A DNA stretch of 64,000 nucleotides, taken from Thioploca sp. (GTDB lineage Bacteria; Pseudomonadota; Gammaproteobacteria; Beggiatoales; Beggiatoaceae). This document shows, piece after piece, positions 49,562-59,982 of the stretch. Made by a program: the position numbers and the translations under genes. Location of the stretch: positions 45,789 through 109,788 of the forward strand of contig JAAUSR010000011.1 in the NCBI GenBank assembly GCA_012032555.1, given 5' to 3'. The notes below the pieces were generated by a model. The model was given only the letters and a program-made list of their open reading frames with translations. It was not told where the DNA came from and searched no databases. Each line of letters begins with the position of its first letter. The first letter of the stretch is position 1.

Positions 49562-52180
49562 ATGAATAATACAGTTTCTCAATTACGTCAAGCATTTTTA
49601 GACTATTTTCAAGCGAAAGGACACACTGTCGTTCCGAGTAGCCCTTTGATCCCAGCCAATGATCCGACCTTGTTATTCACTAACGCTGGGATGGTACAAT
49701 TCAAAGATATTTTTCTAGGGCTAGAACAACCTCGTTATACCAAAGCCATCAGTTGTCAACGTTGTGTTCGTGCCGGTGGTAAACATAATGATTTAGAAAA
49801 CGTCGGTTATACGGCTCGTCATCATACCTTTTTTGAAATGTTAGGTAATTTTAGTTTTGGTGACTATTTTAAACGCGAAGCGATTCATTTAGCTTGGGAA
49901 TTTTTAACCCAAGTTTTACAGTTACCACCGGAAAAACTTTGGGTAACTATCTATCAACAAGATGATGAGGCAGCGGCTATTTGGTTACAAGAAGTTAAAG
50001 TTGCTCCCCAGCGGTTTTCTCGTTGTGCCGAAAAAGACAATTTTTGGTCAATGGGAGATACCGGACCTTGTGGACCCTGCTCAGAAATTTTTTATGACCA
50101 TGGACCTCAAGTTGCAGGCGGACCACCCGGTAGTCCAGAAGAAGAAGGTGACCGTTATATTGAAATTTGGAATTTAGTTTTCATGCAGTATAACCGGGAT
50201 GCTCAGGGACAATTAACTCCTTTACCGAAACCTTCAGTCGACACCGGCATGGGTTTGGAACGACTTGCTGCCATCTTACAGGGTGTTCACAGTAATTATG
50301 AGATTGATTTATTTCAAAACTTGATTAAGGCAGCCGCCCATTTAACGCATTGTCAAGATTTACAACAAAGCTCACTGCGTGTGATTGCTGACCATATTCG
50401 TGCGAGTGCTTTTTTAATTATTGATGGAATTATTCCGAGTAATGAAGGGCGAGGGTATGTGTTAAGACGGATTATTCGCCGAGCGATTCGCCATGGCCAC
50501 AAATTAGGTGCTCACGAACCCTTTTTTTACCGCTTAGTTAAAGTACTCAGTGACCAAATGGGTGAGGCTTACCCAGAATTACCACGTCACCAAGAGCTGG
50601 TAGAACGCATTTTAACTCAGGAAGAAGAACGGTTCAATGAAACGGTTGACCGTGGTATGCGGTTACTTGATCAAGCGATTGCTGAGTTATCGGGTCAACT
50701 CATTCCCGGTGAAGTTGTTTTTAAACTATATGATACCTATGGTTTTCCAACTGATTTGACTGCCGATATTGCTAGAGAACATCAGCTCAAACTAGATATG
50801 GCCGGTTTTGAGCAGCGCATGGCCGTGCAACGTCAACTTAGTCGTGATACTGGGCAATTTGTAATTGATTTAAGCACTTCTTCAGCCGATCAACCAACCT
50901 GGCAAAGTTTATTCACCGGTTATGAGCAACTCAAAAATGAAAGCGTGATTACAGCACTGTTTGATGGCGAGCAAGTGGTTAAAACCTTAACGGTTAACCA
51001 ACCCGGTCGAGTTATTTTAGAACAAACGCCTTTCTATGCTGAATCCGGTGGACAAGTGGGTGATAAAGGCACGTTGAGTTATGGCGATACCGTTTTTCAA
51101 GTTGTAGACACTAAAAAAATGGGTAAAGCACATGTCCATCTGGGCAAACTGACCGCTGGTACTCTTCGGGTTGGTGATAAGTTACAGGCTCAAATTGATT
51201 TGACGACACGCCAAGCCACTGCACGCAATCATTCCGCCACACACTTATTACATGCTGCCTTACGACAAATTTTAGGAGAACATGTTAAACAAAAAGGTTC
51301 GTTGGTCGAACCCGAACGCTTGCGTTTTGACTTTGCTCACTTCGAACCCCTCACCTCAGAACAACTCCTCCAAATTGAACGATTAGTTAATCAGCACATT
51401 TTAGCCAACGATTCAGTACAAACACGGCTCATGGCACTAGAAGAGGCCTTAACCAGTGGCGCAATGGCTTTATTTGGCGAAAAATACGATGAACAAGTTC
51501 GCGTTCTCTCTATGGGTAATTTTTCCACTGAATTATGTGGTGGCACCCATGTTCGGCAAACCGGTGAAATTGGATTATTTAAAATTACTGCTGAAACTGG
51601 TATTGCTGCCGGCGTGAGGAGAATTGAAGCGCTTACTGGCACTTATGCCTTGAGCTGGACAACCACTACTGAGAAAACTTTGAATCAGCTTATAGCGTTA
51701 TTAAAAACCAATCGAGAGTTAGTCAAAGAACGGGTTGTACAGTTACTAGAACAAAGCCGTGGCTATGAAAAAGAATTAGCGCGATTACAAACCAAACTCG
51801 CTAACTCTCAAGGAAGTGATTTGGCTAACCAAGCGATAGAAATCAGCGGCATTAAAATATTAGCAGCACAACTAGAAAATGTAGATATCAAACAACTACG
51901 TCATACTTTAGACCAATTAAAAAGTAAATTAAATACGGCCGTGATTGTTTTAGCGACGGTCAATACCGGTAAAGTCTCACTACTGGCTGGCATCACTTCA
52001 AATCTCACTCATCAACTCCAAGCAGGAGAATTGGTCAATCATGTTGCCCAACAAGTGGGTGGTAAAGGAGGTGGACGACCGGATATGGCACAAGCCGGCG
52101 GTAACGATCCAACTCACTTGGAAACAGCCCTGCAAAGTGTTATTGATTGGGTTAAATTAAATTATGAGAAGACCAATTAA
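49562..52180 (+). CDS. alaS: Alanyl-tRNA synthetase
   Basis: Charges tRNA-Ala. 872 residues, full length. Motifs: [20 protein letters not shown] at the N-terminus, [31 protein letters not shown], and the class II motif 3 in [13 protein letters not shown]. The editing domain has the zinc ligands [12 protein letters not shown] and [13 protein letters not shown]. The C-terminal domain ends [16 protein letters not shown]. No truncation or frame problem. Follows recX by about 85 bases. Confidence 0.97.
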   Translation: MNNTVSQLRQAFLDYFQAKGHTVVPSSPLIPANDPTLLFTNAGMVQFKDIFLGLEQPRYTKAISCQRCVRAGGKHNDLENVGYTARHHTFFEMLGNFSFGDYFKREAIHLAWEFLTQVLQLPPEKLWVTIYQQDDEAAAIWLQEVKVAPQRFSRCAEKDNFWSMGDTGPCGPCSEIFYDHGPQVAGGPPGSPEEEGDRYIEIWNLVFMQYNRDAQGQLTPLPKPSVDTGMGLERLAAILQGVHSNYEIDLFQNLIKAAAHLTHCQDLQQSSLRVIADHIRASAFLIIDGIIPSNEGRGYVLRRIIRRAIRHGHKLGAHEPFFYRLVKVLSDQMGEAYPELPRHQELVERILTQEEERFNETVDRGMRLLDQAIAELSGQLIPGEVVFKLYDTYGFPTDLTADIAREHQLKLDMAGFEQRMAVQRQLSRDTGQFVIDLSTSSADQPTWQSLFTGYEQLKNESVITALFDGEQVVKTLTVNQPGRVILEQTPFYAESGGQVGDKGTLSYGDTVFQVVDTKKMGKAHVHLGKLTAGTLRVGDKLQAQIDLTTRQATARNHSATHLLHAALRQILGEHVKQKGSLVEPERLRFDFAHFEPLTSEQLLQIERLVNQHILANDSVQTRLMALEEALTSGAMALFGEKYDEQVRVLSMGNFSTELCGGTHVRQTGEIGLFKITAETGIAAGVRRIEALTGTYALSWTTTTEKTLNQLIALLKTNRELVKERVVQLLEQSRGYEKELARLQTKLANSQGSDLANQAIEISGIKILAAQLENVDIKQLRHTLDQLKSKLNTAVIVLATVNTGKVSLLAGITSNLTHQLQAGELVNHVAQQVGGKGGGRPDMAQAGGNDPTHLETALQSVIDWVKLNYEKTN

Positions 52181-52210
52181 AAATAGTTTATTACCAGCAA
52201 GGAACAGCCA

Positions 52211-52990
52211 ATGAAACTTAATCTGATTAAACATGATATAAGAAGTGTCGGTCAAGAAATGCGTTCTTATCTGCGTGTTCTACTGAAAAAAGATCGGCTT
52301 AATAATAAATTTGTCATATTTGGTCAAGGTAGAACTGGAAGTAATTTAGTGAGAACTTTATTACAATCTCATCCCCAGATTATTTGTCGAGGTGAACTTT
52401 TTTTGCGTTATTACTTGAAAGTATTTATGCCCAAACTTTTTCTGCAAGGTCAATTGGCAAAATGTCCTTCAAATAAAGTCTATGGTTTTCAACTACAACC
52501 CGTTCACCTCAGCTTTCACCAAGTAGACAGCAAAGCTTTTTTGTCTTATCTCCACAACCAAGGTTGGAAAATAATTTATTTAAAAAGAAAAAATTGGCTT
52601 CACCAAAAAATTTCAGCCATGATTGCGATTCGTAAAAATAAATGGCATTACCAAGCCAGTGATGCTAAAACTGATAAATCCACTAAAATTCACCTTAATA
52701 GTAACGATCTTATTAAAGAACTCGAAAAAAAAGGTTTAGACTATACTAAGGATAAGGAAATGTTAGAATCATTACCTTATATAGAAATTATTTATGAAGA
52801 TGATTTATTAACAGCAGAACAACATCAATCCACCGCCGATAAAATTTTTGCCTATTTAAATCTGGCTTCGGCACCGGTTAAAACGAGTTTACAAAAAACG
52901 CCTTATAAAATCAGTGAAGTTATTGAAAATTACGAAGAAATAGCAACGTTACTCAGTCAAACTCAATATGCCCCATTTTTAAAAGAATAA
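52211..52990 (+). CDS. Sulfotransferase family protein
   Basis: 259 residues with a PAPS-binding loop KFVIFGQGRTGSNLVRTLLQSH at about residues 33-54 and GWKIIYLKRKNWLHQKIS in the centre, where the sulfotransferase 3'-phosphate block is expected. It resembles the Stf0/LPS-type group. It begins 30 bases after alaS and may be read through from it. It is the third sulfotransferase in the window but is far from the glycan locus at 17-25 kb. Acceptor unknown. Confidence 0.72.
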   Translation: MKLNLIKHDIRSVGQEMRSYLRVLLKKDRLNNKFVIFGQGRTGSNLVRTLLQSHPQIICRGELFLRYYLKVFMPKLFLQGQLAKCPSNKVYGFQLQPVHLSFHQVDSKAFLSYLHNQGWKIIYLKRKNWLHQKISAMIAIRKNKWHYQASDAKTDKSTKIHLNSNDLIKELEKKGLDYTKDKEMLESLPYIEIIYEDDLLTAEQHQSTADKIFAYLNLASAPVKTSLQKTPYKISEVIENYEEIATLLSQTQYAPFLKE

Positions 52991-53040
52991 TTTTATTTGC
53001 TCTATCTCCTTACCAAGATTAATACCCAGTAATGACAGGA

Positions 53041-53412
53041 TTAAAATAGATTCATCCGCAACATGACTAAGGTACAAGCACGAATAACTTCAATATTGCT
53101 GGCTGTGGCTTGAATTTCTAGAAGATCATTTTCCGCACCAGGATTCATTATAATTCTTCGTGGTTTCATCAACAGAATATCTTTAATTAATTGATTTGAC
53201 TTAGCTACACCAATATACAGAGTGAGCGTATCAATTTTTTCTACAATTTCCTTTAAATGTGAATAACATTTTTGTCCATAAATTTCGGTACAGTGCGGAT
53301 GTATCGGGTACACATAATGGCCGTGATTAATTAGCTCTCTTACGGCTTGGTTAGCATAACGTTCTGGTTTGGGTGAAGCACCGAGTATCACAACTTGTTG
53401 AGGTTTTTTCAT
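53041..53412 (-). CDS. CoA-binding domain protein (YccU-like)
   Basis: 123 residues with a Rossmann start VVILGASPKPERYANQAVREL, then HYVYPIHPHCTEIYGQKCY, TLYIGVAKSNQL and RRIIMNPGAEND. Belongs to the small single-domain CoA_binding_2 family (YccU in E. coli), whose precise function is not known. It stands alone between a converging sulfotransferase and a divergent antiporter gene. Confidence 0.9.
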   Translation of the reverse strand: MKKPQQVVILGASPKPERYANQAVRELINHGHYVYPIHPHCTEIYGQKCYSHLKEIVEKIDTLTLYIGVAKSNQLIKDILLMKPRRIIMNPGAENDLLEIQATASNIEVIRACTLVMLRMNLF

Positions 53413-53853
53413 AATAGTTATTTCTGGAGGTGCTCGATTAGGTTAATGCCGGCGTCGCACCATCGAGATAACCTTTAAAGTCTTATAAAATCATCAAAAT
53501 CACCATATCGTTCGGTTCAACTGCTCTCTTCTATCCCCGTTATCCGCCGTTTGAGGCAGTACCATATTATTCTCTAACTGATAACCGGTCAACTGATATT
53601 GCCACCTATCAATTTTAAGATATCGTTTGCCATCATCCAGTAAAATTGATAGGTGGCAAGACTGATATAGAAAACTTGCTTTATAATAATTATCTTAATA
53701 AGATAAATACGTTAAAATACCTATTTTAATGAGACAAATTAGCAGTTGGTTCGTGAGAAGACTATGAACTATTTTCCTATTTCTCAACACTATTTAATAT
53801 AACTTGGTTATTTAATTTCGCTTGTTCTTACCGTTCTATTAAGCAATTATCAC
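53413..53853. other. Divergent spacer with strong inverted repeat
   Basis: Holds the promoters of the CoA-binding gene (minus) and the antiporter gene (plus). The chief feature is the perfect 19-base inverted repeat listed at 53599-53659. Otherwise AT-rich with no gene recognised. Confidence 0.5.
53599..53659. repeat. Perfect 19-base inverted repeat
   Basis: Arms TTGCCACCTATCAATTTTA at 53599-53617 and its exact complement at 53641-53659, loop of 23 bases. Too far from a T-run to be a simple terminator. A partial arm (TTGATAGGTGGCA) recurs at about 46709 upstream of recA, so it may be a dispersed repeat. Confidence 0.75.
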
Positions 53854-55023
53854 ATGCAAACTGACTCAATTGTGTTTCATATTTTTGTTATTTTCACCGG
53901 CTCAGCTATATTAGCCACAGTAGCACTTTACGCCCGTCAAGCTTTATTAGTCGGCTATATTGTAGTCGGAGTTATACTTGGTCCTTCTACTCTGGCACTC
54001 GTCGAAGATATTTCTGTTATTGATAATATCGCCCATATTGGGATCATATTTTTATTGTTTCTGTTGGGATTGAATCTACAACCCCAAGATTTACTCCATA
54101 TGTTGCGCAAAACGACTGTCGTCACGGTAGTCAGTTCACTGATTTTTGCTACTCTGGGGTTCTTAACGGGGTATATCTTTGGTTTTACTCTCTGGGATAA
54201 CCTCCTGATTGGTGCTTCAGTCATGTTTTCCAGCACGATTATCGGTCTTAAATTACTGCCAACCACCGTGCTGCACCACAAACATGCTGGGGAATTAATG
54301 GTCAGTATTTTATTATTACAAGACTTGATTGCTATTGTGGTATTGTTAGCTTTACAAGGTTGGGATAAAGGAGGTCTTCCTCTAGTTGAAATGGGGTTAT
54401 TAGCCTTGAAGCTACCCGTTTTAATTGGCTTTGCCATCTTGTTCGAGCGTTTTGTTTTGATCAAGCTGATTCGTCGTTTTGATAAGATTCAAGAATACAT
54501 TTTTTTAGTGACGATAGGTTGGTGTTTAGGGATGGCAGAATTGGCTGTTTTACTCAATTTATCTGAAGAAATTGGTGCCTTTATTGGAGGTGTCGTTTTA
54601 GCAAGCAGTCCTATTTCTCGATTTATTGCTGAAAGTTTAAAACCATTACGTGATTTCTTTTTGATTATCTTCTTTTTTTCTTTAGGCGCTAGTCTTCAAT
54701 TAGGGATTTTATATCAAGTCTTATTACCAGCGATTGTATTAGCTGGGATTATGTTAGCTATAAAACCATTCATATTCAAGTATTTAATGGTAAAAATGTC
54801 TGAACCTGAGGGATTATCCTTAGAAATTGGGTTTCGCCTAGGACAAATTAGCGAGTTTTCTTTACTCATTGCCGTTGTTGCCTTAAATACGCAGGTTATC
54901 AGTGCGCCAGCTTCTTATTTGATTCAAGCAGCTACTATTATTACTTTCATGGTTTCTTCTTATGTGGTGGTGTTCACTTACCCAACCCCAATTGCCGTAT
55001 CCGACCGCTTACGTCGAGATTAA
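53854..55023 (+). CDS. Kef-type/CPA2 cation:proton antiporter, membrane domain only
   Basis: 389 residues with about 12 membrane segments. Family marks: VGYIVVGVILGPSTLALV, IGIIFLLFLLGLNLQP, SVMFSSTIIGLKLLP and LQDLIAIVVLLAL, plus the late EIGFRLGQISEFSLLIAVVAL. It stops after the transport domain: the cytoplasmic TrkA-N/RCK domain typical of KefB/KefC is absent. It probably exchanges K+ or Na+ for H+; the ion cannot be read from the sequence. Converges on thiL with a 12-base gap. Confidence 0.9.
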   Translation: MQTDSIVFHIFVIFTGSAILATVALYARQALLVGYIVVGVILGPSTLALVEDISVIDNIAHIGIIFLLFLLGLNLQPQDLLHMLRKTTVVTVVSSLIFATLGFLTGYIFGFTLWDNLLIGASVMFSSTIIGLKLLPTTVLHHKHAGELMVSILLLQDLIAIVVLLALQGWDKGGLPLVEMGLLALKLPVLIGFAILFERFVLIKLIRRFDKIQEYIFLVTIGWCLGMAELAVLLNLSEEIGAFIGGVVLASSPISRFIAESLKPLRDFFLIIFFFSLGASLQLGILYQVLLPAIVLAGIMLAIKPFIFKYLMVKMSEPEGLSLEIGFRLGQISEFSLLIAVVALNTQVISAPASYLIQAATIITFMVSSYVVVFTYPTPIAVSDRLRRD

Positions 55024-55035
55024 ATCAGCTATCAG

Positions 55036-56016
55036 TTAGTTTGAATTAAGATTGAACTGATGTTGATATCCTTTAGTTTGAGGGATAAAGGCTTGACCAT
55101 TAGCATCGAAGCAACGTAATCCGAGTGATGCTTCTATTAGACCTATTCGAGTATAAGAATCCCTCATCAATACTTTTGATAGTAGCTTTTCTTGATGTTG
55201 GGGTACTGTAAAACACAATTCATAATCATCTCCAGCACTTAATGCTAATTGCCAAGCTGTTTCTAAAGAGAGCTGTTCACGTAGTACCGTTGAGAGCGGT
55301 AACTGATCCAAGTAAATTGAAGCACCAACCTGACTGGCTGCTAAAATATGCCCCAGATCAGCGACTAATCCATCAGAAACATCAATCGCACTGTTCGCAA
55401 TCCCACGTAAGGCTTGACCGGCTTGTAAGCGTGGTGTTGGTCGATTTAAGCGAGATTCAACCTGATGTTGGGCTAAAGCGGGTAAACTGAATTGTTGTTG
55501 TATTGAAGCTAATCCCAGTCCGGCATCACCTAAGGTACCCGTAACATAAATACCATCTCCGGGTTGAGCACCATGCCGGTATAAAGCCAATTGCGCTGGC
55601 ACAAAACCGGTAACTTGTATTGTAATCGTTAAAGGTCCAGTGGTAGTATCTCCACCAATTAAGCTTACCTGATAATCTTCAGCCAACTCTCGTAGTCCAC
55701 TACTAAAATCAGCTAACCAATTTTCATTGGTATCCGGTGGACAAGTCAATGCTAAAGTCATCCAAGCCGGTGTTGCCCCCATTGCTGCCATATCACTTAA
55801 ATTGACAGCTAAAGCTTTGTAACCAATATCTTTAGGCGCTGTTGTTGGAGGAAAATGGACCCCAGCGACTAAAGTATCAATTGCAATAGCCAATTGCATT
55901 CCCTTGGGTGGGATACAAAGTGCAGCATCATCACCAATACCGAATATCACATCGGCTCGATCCGGAAAAGTTTGGCTAAAATAACGAGTAATGACATCAA
56001 ATTCATGTAATAGCAT
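55036..56016 (-). CDS. thiL: Thiamine-monophosphate kinase
   Basis: Makes thiamine diphosphate from thiamine phosphate with ATP. 326 residues. Motifs: FGIGDDAALCIPP, IDTLVAGVHFP, NLSDMAAMGATPAW, SLIGGDTTTGPLTIT and AIDVSDGLVADLGHIL, i.e. the metal- and ATP-binding aspartates of the PurM-like fold. No other thi gene or a TPP riboswitch was seen nearby. It is read away from exbB. Confidence 0.96.
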   Translation of the reverse strand: MLLHEFDVITRYFSQTFPDRADVIFGIGDDAALCIPPKGMQLAIAIDTLVAGVHFPPTTAPKDIGYKALAVNLSDMAAMGATPAWMTLALTCPPDTNENWLADFSSGLRELAEDYQVSLIGGDTTTGPLTITIQVTGFVPAQLALYRHGAQPGDGIYVTGTLGDAGLGLASIQQQFSLPALAQHQVESRLNRPTPRLQAGQALRGIANSAIDVSDGLVADLGHILAASQVGASIYLDQLPLSTVLREQLSLETAWQLALSAGDDYELCFTVPQHQEKLLSKVLMRDSYTRIGLIEASLGLRCFDANGQAFIPQTKGYQHQFNLNSN

Positions 56017-56117
56017 CTACAGACCTATAAGAAAAATGATAAAATTTAAAAATCTGTTATTGACTATGCGCTGATTAAGCATTGTGACTGCAACACCGAT
56101 CTTAAAGGAATTCGTCT

Positions 56118-56729
56118 GTGTTTGAAATTATTAAAACCGGTGGCTGGGTGATGGGGCCAATTATTCTTTGTTCAATAGTTGCTATGGCCATTATTGGTGA
56201 ACGTTTTTGGAGTTTACAAAGGAGATTCATTGTTCCCAAAGGATTAGTTCCCCAGGTTTGGAAATGGGTTAAAGAAGATAAACTGGATAAGAAAAGGCTT
56301 GCTGCTTTGCGGAGTCATTCTCCTCTCGGCAAGGTACTCGCTGCTGCTTTAGTCAATAGGAATCATGATCGAGAAATGATGAAAGCGAGTATGGAAGAAG
56401 TCAGTACTCAAGTGGTTCACGACTTAGAACGCTATTTAAATACCTTAGCGACTATCGCCGAAGTATCACCTTTATTAGGGTTGCTTGGCACAGTCACCGG
56501 TATTATCCGAATGTTTGCCGGGATTGGAGAGGTCGGATTAGGTAATCCGATAGTGTTGTCAAGTGGTTTATCCGAAGCCCTGATTACCACTGCCGCTGGT
56601 TTAACCATTGCTATTCCTTCCTTAGTATGTTATCGCTATTTTCGTGGCTTAGTTGATGAACTGATTGTCTTAATGGAACAAGAAGCACTCAAAATGCTAG
56701 ATGTACTACATGGTGAGCGTGAACCCTAA
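56118..56729 (+). CDS. exbB: MotA/TolQ/ExbB proton channel family protein
   Basis: 203 residues, three membrane segments: one at the N-terminus (GPIILCSIVAMAIIGERFW) and two after about residue 110 (ATIAEVSPLLGLLGTVTGII, SEALITTAAGLTIAIPSLVCY). The TAEVSPLLGLLGTVTG-like motif is the ExbB/TolQ hallmark. Works with ExbD to energise outer-membrane transport or trafficking. The GTG start has an AAAGGA at a fitting distance. First gene of exbB-exbD-lpxK-trm112-LMW phosphatase. Confidence 0.92.
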   Translation: MFEIIKTGGWVMGPIILCSIVAMAIIGERFWSLQRRFIVPKGLVPQVWKWVKEDKLDKKRLAALRSHSPLGKVLAAALVNRNHDREMMKASMEEVSTQVVHDLERYLNTLATIAEVSPLLGLLGTVTGIIRMFAGIGEVGLGNPIVLSSGLSEALITTAAGLTIAIPSLVCYRYFRGLVDELIVLMEQEALKMLDVLHGEREP

Positions 56730-56827
56730 AACCAGTACTCAACTAAAATAGATAAACTGATTAACAGATTAACTATTACCGTCTAGAGTTAGGTGTTGAC
56801 CAATTTTTAAATAACTTAAATAACCCT

Positions 56828-57255
56828 ATGAAATTTCGCCGTCGCCAATACCGTGATAATTCCAAACTGAATTTAACCCCATTGATTGATACCGTTTTTC
56901 TATTATTGATTTTTTTCATGATGACAACGACCTTCAATCGACAATCACAACTTCATATCAATTTACCATCGCAAAAGGGGATGCTCCTGAACAACAAGAA
57001 ACTATTCACCTTATTATTGATGCCAAAGGCAACTATGCGATTAATGATTGGGAACATAGTTTAATTAACTCGCAACTGGATACTTTAAAACAAGCATTGA
57101 AAGAAGCTGCCGGTCCGCATTCTAATCCACCTTTACTGATCAGTGCTGATGAAAATGCACCCCACTATGCGGTGATGAAAGCTATGGAAGCAGCACGTGA
57201 TTTAGGATTTGTTCGGTTAAATTTTGAAGCCCAACAACGTCCTGATCAAGAATGA
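56828..57255 (+). CDS. exbD: ExbD/TolR family biopolymer transport protein, frameshifted
   Basis: One membrane segment carrying the proton-path aspartate: LNLTPLIDTVFLLLIFFMM (D near residue 20). The frame breaks after LPS. One base missing in TCGCAAAA at about 56970 (TCGGCAAAA when restored) gives NLPSAKGDAPEQQETIHLI and a periplasmic domain ending in [14 protein letters not shown], about 142 residues, as in ExbD. The restored stop TGA overlaps the lpxK ATG (ATGA), strong support for the restored reading. Partner of the ExbB before it. Confidence 0.9.
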
Positions 57256-58250
57256 AATTGGATAAAATTTGGTATAATAATCATCCTTTAACATTAGCAT
57301 TACTACCGCTATCCTGGTTATTTTGTGCGGCTGTCAAAATTCGTCGTCAAGCTTACAAGTTGGGGCTATTTCACTGTCACCAAGCACCCATACCGGTTAT
57401 TGTCGTTGGTAATATTACGGTCGGTGGTACCGGTAAAACGCCATTAGTGATTTGGTTAGGACAATTTTTGAAACAACACGGTTTTCGACCTGGTATTATC
57501 AGCCGCGGTTATGGTGGTAAAGCTAAAACTTGGCCACAGCGAGTTTATTACAATAGTGATCCTAATTTAGTTGGAGATGAACCCCTGTTGTTAGTTCGAC
57601 ATAGCAGTTGCCCAGTCGTGGTAGCGCCACAACGATTTAATGCTATCCAAATGTTATTGGCCGAATGTGATTGCAATCTCATCATTTGTGATGATGGCTT
57701 ACAACATTATGCGTTACATCGCGATATAGAAATTGTGGTACTTGATGGGGTTCGTCGTCATGGCAATCGTCATTGTTTACCTGCCGGCCCCTTGCGTGAA
57801 CCACTTAGTCGGCTTAAAGAAGTGGACTTCTTAATAACCAAAAGTACGACTTCACTTCGCTATAAATTTTCCATGCAATATAAGGCCAAAATTTTACGAG
57901 GACTTGTTAATGAAGACATTACCCAACCTATCGAAATCTTCCGCGGTCGACGTGTTCATGCTATTGCCGGAATTGGATATCCAACACTGTTTTTTAATAA
58001 ATTACGTGATAGTGGTTTAAAGCTTTATTGTCATGAATTTCCGGATCACTATTATTATAAAAAAGAAGATATTTATTTTAATGATGACTTACCCGTCGTT
58101 ATGACTGAAAAAGATGCGGTTAAATGCCAACATTTTGCTGGTCCTCAGCATTGGTACTTACCAATAGAGGCACATTTACCTAACCCATTTGGTAAACGTT
58201 TACTTATTCAACTAAAAGGAATAATACAAAATGGACAAGCGATTACTTGA
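57252..58250 (+). CDS. lpxK: Tetraacyldisaccharide 4'-kinase
   Basis: Phosphorylates the lipid A precursor at the 4' position, at the inner membrane. 332 residues; an N-terminal hydrophobic segment ([16 protein letters not shown]), then a Walker A of the LpxK kind, [51 protein letters not shown] and [11 protein letters not shown]. All are canonical. Overlaps exbD (ATGA) and trm112, so translation is coupled. The usual msbA between exbD and lpxK is missing. Confidence 0.96.
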   Translation: MKLDKIWYNNHPLTLALLPLSWLFCAAVKIRRQAYKLGLFHCHQAPIPVIVVGNITVGGTGKTPLVIWLGQFLKQHGFRPGIISRGYGGKAKTWPQRVYYNSDPNLVGDEPLLLVRHSSCPVVVAPQRFNAIQMLLAECDCNLIICDDGLQHYALHRDIEIVVLDGVRRHGNRHCLPAGPLREPLSRLKEVDFLITKSTTSLRYKFSMQYKAKILRGLVNEDITQPIEIFRGRRVHAIAGIGYPTLFFNKLRDSGLKLYCHEFPDHYYYKKEDIYFNDDLPVVMTEKDAVKCQHFAGPQHWYLPIEAHLPNPFGKRLLIQLKGIIQNGQAIT

Positions 58251-58419
58251 GATTTTAGTTTGCCCAGTAACTAAAGGGCCTTTAATTTATAAGAAAGCAA
58301 CTCAGGAATTATGGTGTAAAGGTTCGCGTCTCGCTTATCCGATTCGGGATGGGATACCCGTGATGCTTCCCGATGAAGCCCGTCCTTTAACAGCAGAAGA
58401 AATTGAAAAATTAGAATAA
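58231..58419 (+). CDS. Trm112/YcaR family protein
   Basis: 62 residues: [46 protein letters not shown]. This small family (Trm112p-like, YcaR in E. coli) sits next to lpxK/kdsB in many gammaproteobacteria. The first cysteine pair of zinc-binding relatives is reduced to a single C here, so metal binding is doubtful. The start overlaps lpxK by 20 bases. Function not established. Confidence 0.93.
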   Translation: MDKRLLEILVCPVTKGPLIYKKATQELWCKGSRLAYPIRDGIPVMLPDEARPLTAEEIEKLE

Positions 58420-58446
58420 TTTTATCTTGACCAACTGGGAAACAAT

Positions 58447-58920
58447 ATGATCCAAGTTTTATTTGTTTGTATGGGTAACATTTGCCGTTCGTCAACTGCA
58501 GAAGGCGTGTTTACCTATTTAGTTAACCAAGCCGGATTAAACCATAAAATTAAGGTCAGTTCTGCTGGTACTCATGCCCATTTAGCCGGTAATCCACCCG
58601 ATTTACGATCTCAATTGGCTGCACGACAGCGTGGTATTGATTTGAGTGGAATCCGCACACGTCAAATCACCCTGAATGATTTTATTCAATCAGATTATAT
58701 TTTAGCGATGGACCGGGACAACTATACCGTGTTACATTCCTGGTGTCCCACCGAACATAAACATAAATTGCGATTATTTCTGGAATTTGCTCCCCATTTA
58801 AAGCGACAAGAAATTCCTGATCCTTATTATGAGGGCATAAACGGCTTTGAACGGGTACTGAATCTAGTCGAATCAGCCGGGGTAGGATTATTAAATGATC
58901 TCACTAAATTAGGCAAATAA
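58447..58920 (+). CDS. Low-molecular-weight protein tyrosine phosphatase
   Basis: 157 residues. Active site C8-x5-R14 in VLFVCMGNICRSSTAEGVF, general acid in EIPDPYYEG, YILAMDRDN. It may control polysaccharide tyrosine kinases (Wzb type) or act as arsenate reductase; the position after lpxK and trm112 is the usual envelope-gene neighbourhood, where kdsB is often found between. kdsB is absent here. Confidence 0.93.
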   Translation: MIQVLFVCMGNICRSSTAEGVFTYLVNQAGLNHKIKVSSAGTHAHLAGNPPDLRSQLAARQRGIDLSGIRTRQITLNDFIQSDYILAMDRDNYTVLHSWCPTEHKHKLRLFLEFAPHLKRQEIPDPYYEGINGFERVLNLVESAGVGLLNDLTKLGK

Positions 58921-59008
58921 AACCCCTTTTTCCGGTGTAAGACATTTCTTTGCTCACATCGGTTAGCTCAAAATTAGCTCAGATTAATTTAGGTTCTACA
59001 ACAATGAG

Positions 59009-59227
59009 TTAGCGAGCACGGTAAGTAATACGACCTTTAGTTAAATCATAAGGGGTTAACTGAACAGTTACTTTATCACCGGTTAAAATACGAATATAAT
59101 GCTTACGCATTCGCCCAGAAATATGAGCAGTCACAATATGACCATTGTCTAATTTGACCCGAAACATCGTATTAGGTAAAGTTTCTGTTACGGTACCTTC
59201 CATTTCAATACTATCTTCTTTAGGCAT
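59009..59227 (-). CDS. infA: Translation initiation factor IF-1
   Basis: 72 residues, full length: [20 protein letters not shown], the S1/OB-fold core [25 protein letters not shown] and [24 protein letters not shown] ribosome-binding site precedes the ATG. It stands alone rather than in a ribosomal operon, as usual in gammaproteobacteria. Confidence 0.97.
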   Translation of the reverse strand: MPKEDSIEMEGTVTETLPNTMFRVKLDNGHIVTAHISGRMRKHYIRILTGDKVTVQLTPYDLTKGRITYRAR

Positions 59228-59363
59228 ACTCCCTCTATTAAAATTCAGTTGTCATAACGGTAAAAATTGAAAAAGCGAACGTATTATGCACGAGTTTTCT
59301 AAAAGTGCAAGCGACTCTCATGAATTAAGCAGGGCAATCGTGCTATGTCGCCAGAAAGTAATT

Positions 59364-59388
59364 GTAGGGTGGGCAATGCCCACCCTAC
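59364..59388. repeat. GTAG-type palindromic repeat (GGTGGGC family), copy 2
   Basis: The same 25-base palindrome as at 911-935, differing only at the central base. It lies between infA and the Cache-domain gene. Confidence 0.75.
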
Positions 59389-59478
59389 TTGGCTATCCAA
59401 TCAAACTTGAATCTAAACCGAGAGTATTAATTTCTTGAAGGTTAGATTTTGGGACGATACCCAATTTACTATTTTTTA

Positions 59479-59982
59479 TTATTCTACCAGTTTGAAGTTT
59501 TCCACTTTTTTATCCGCGTAGACCCCCGCAGCAACCTCATAATCTGTTCCGGTTACCTTCATCGCAAACGAAACTTTATTAGCAGCTTCGGAACTACCTG
59601 GCTTAGCCCACATATAAGCAGTCCAACCCCCATCGGCTTGTTCAGCCGCTTTACATAAACCTTTATCGCCACCCATTACCAACGTACCCGTCTTATCTTT
59701 TAAAGACAGAATCGGTTTGCCAGCAAGAGTTGGATGAGCAATCGCCTTATCAGCTTTGCAATCAACCACAAAGACGTAAGTATCTTTCCAAGCCCATTTA
59801 GGATTCTTACCATCAAATTCTGCTAATATGGTTGACTTATCTTCCGCTTTAGCTATCGCCTCAGCGGCGGCTTTAACTTTATCCTGCACCTCGGTTACCG
59901 TAGCGCTTTCCTCAGCTACGACACTAGAATTATAACCTACCCAAACTATCGTAACTAAACCAAGAACTTTTGTTAATTTCAT
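59479..59982 (-). CDS. Secreted single Cache-domain protein
   Basis: 167 residues. Signal peptide at 1-23 (VLGLVTIVWVGYNSSVVAEE) with an A-E-E cleavage zone. The rest is one small-ligand Cache_2-like domain, seen by DTYVFVVDCKADKAIAHPTL, GWTAYMWAKPGSSEAANKVSF and a final DYEVAAGVY. In membrane receptors this module senses carboxylates or amines, but here it is free, with no transmembrane anchor or signalling domain. It is probably a periplasmic sensor or binding protein for some partner; no function should be given. Confidence 0.85.
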   Translation of the reverse strand: MKLTKVLGLVTIVWVGYNSSVVAEESATVTEVQDKVKAAAEAIAKAEDKSTILAEFDGKNPKWAWKDTYVFVVDCKADKAIAHPTLAGKPILSLKDKTGTLVMGGDKGLCKAAEQADGGWTAYMWAKPGSSEAANKVSFAMKVTGTDYEVAAGVYADKKVENFKLVE

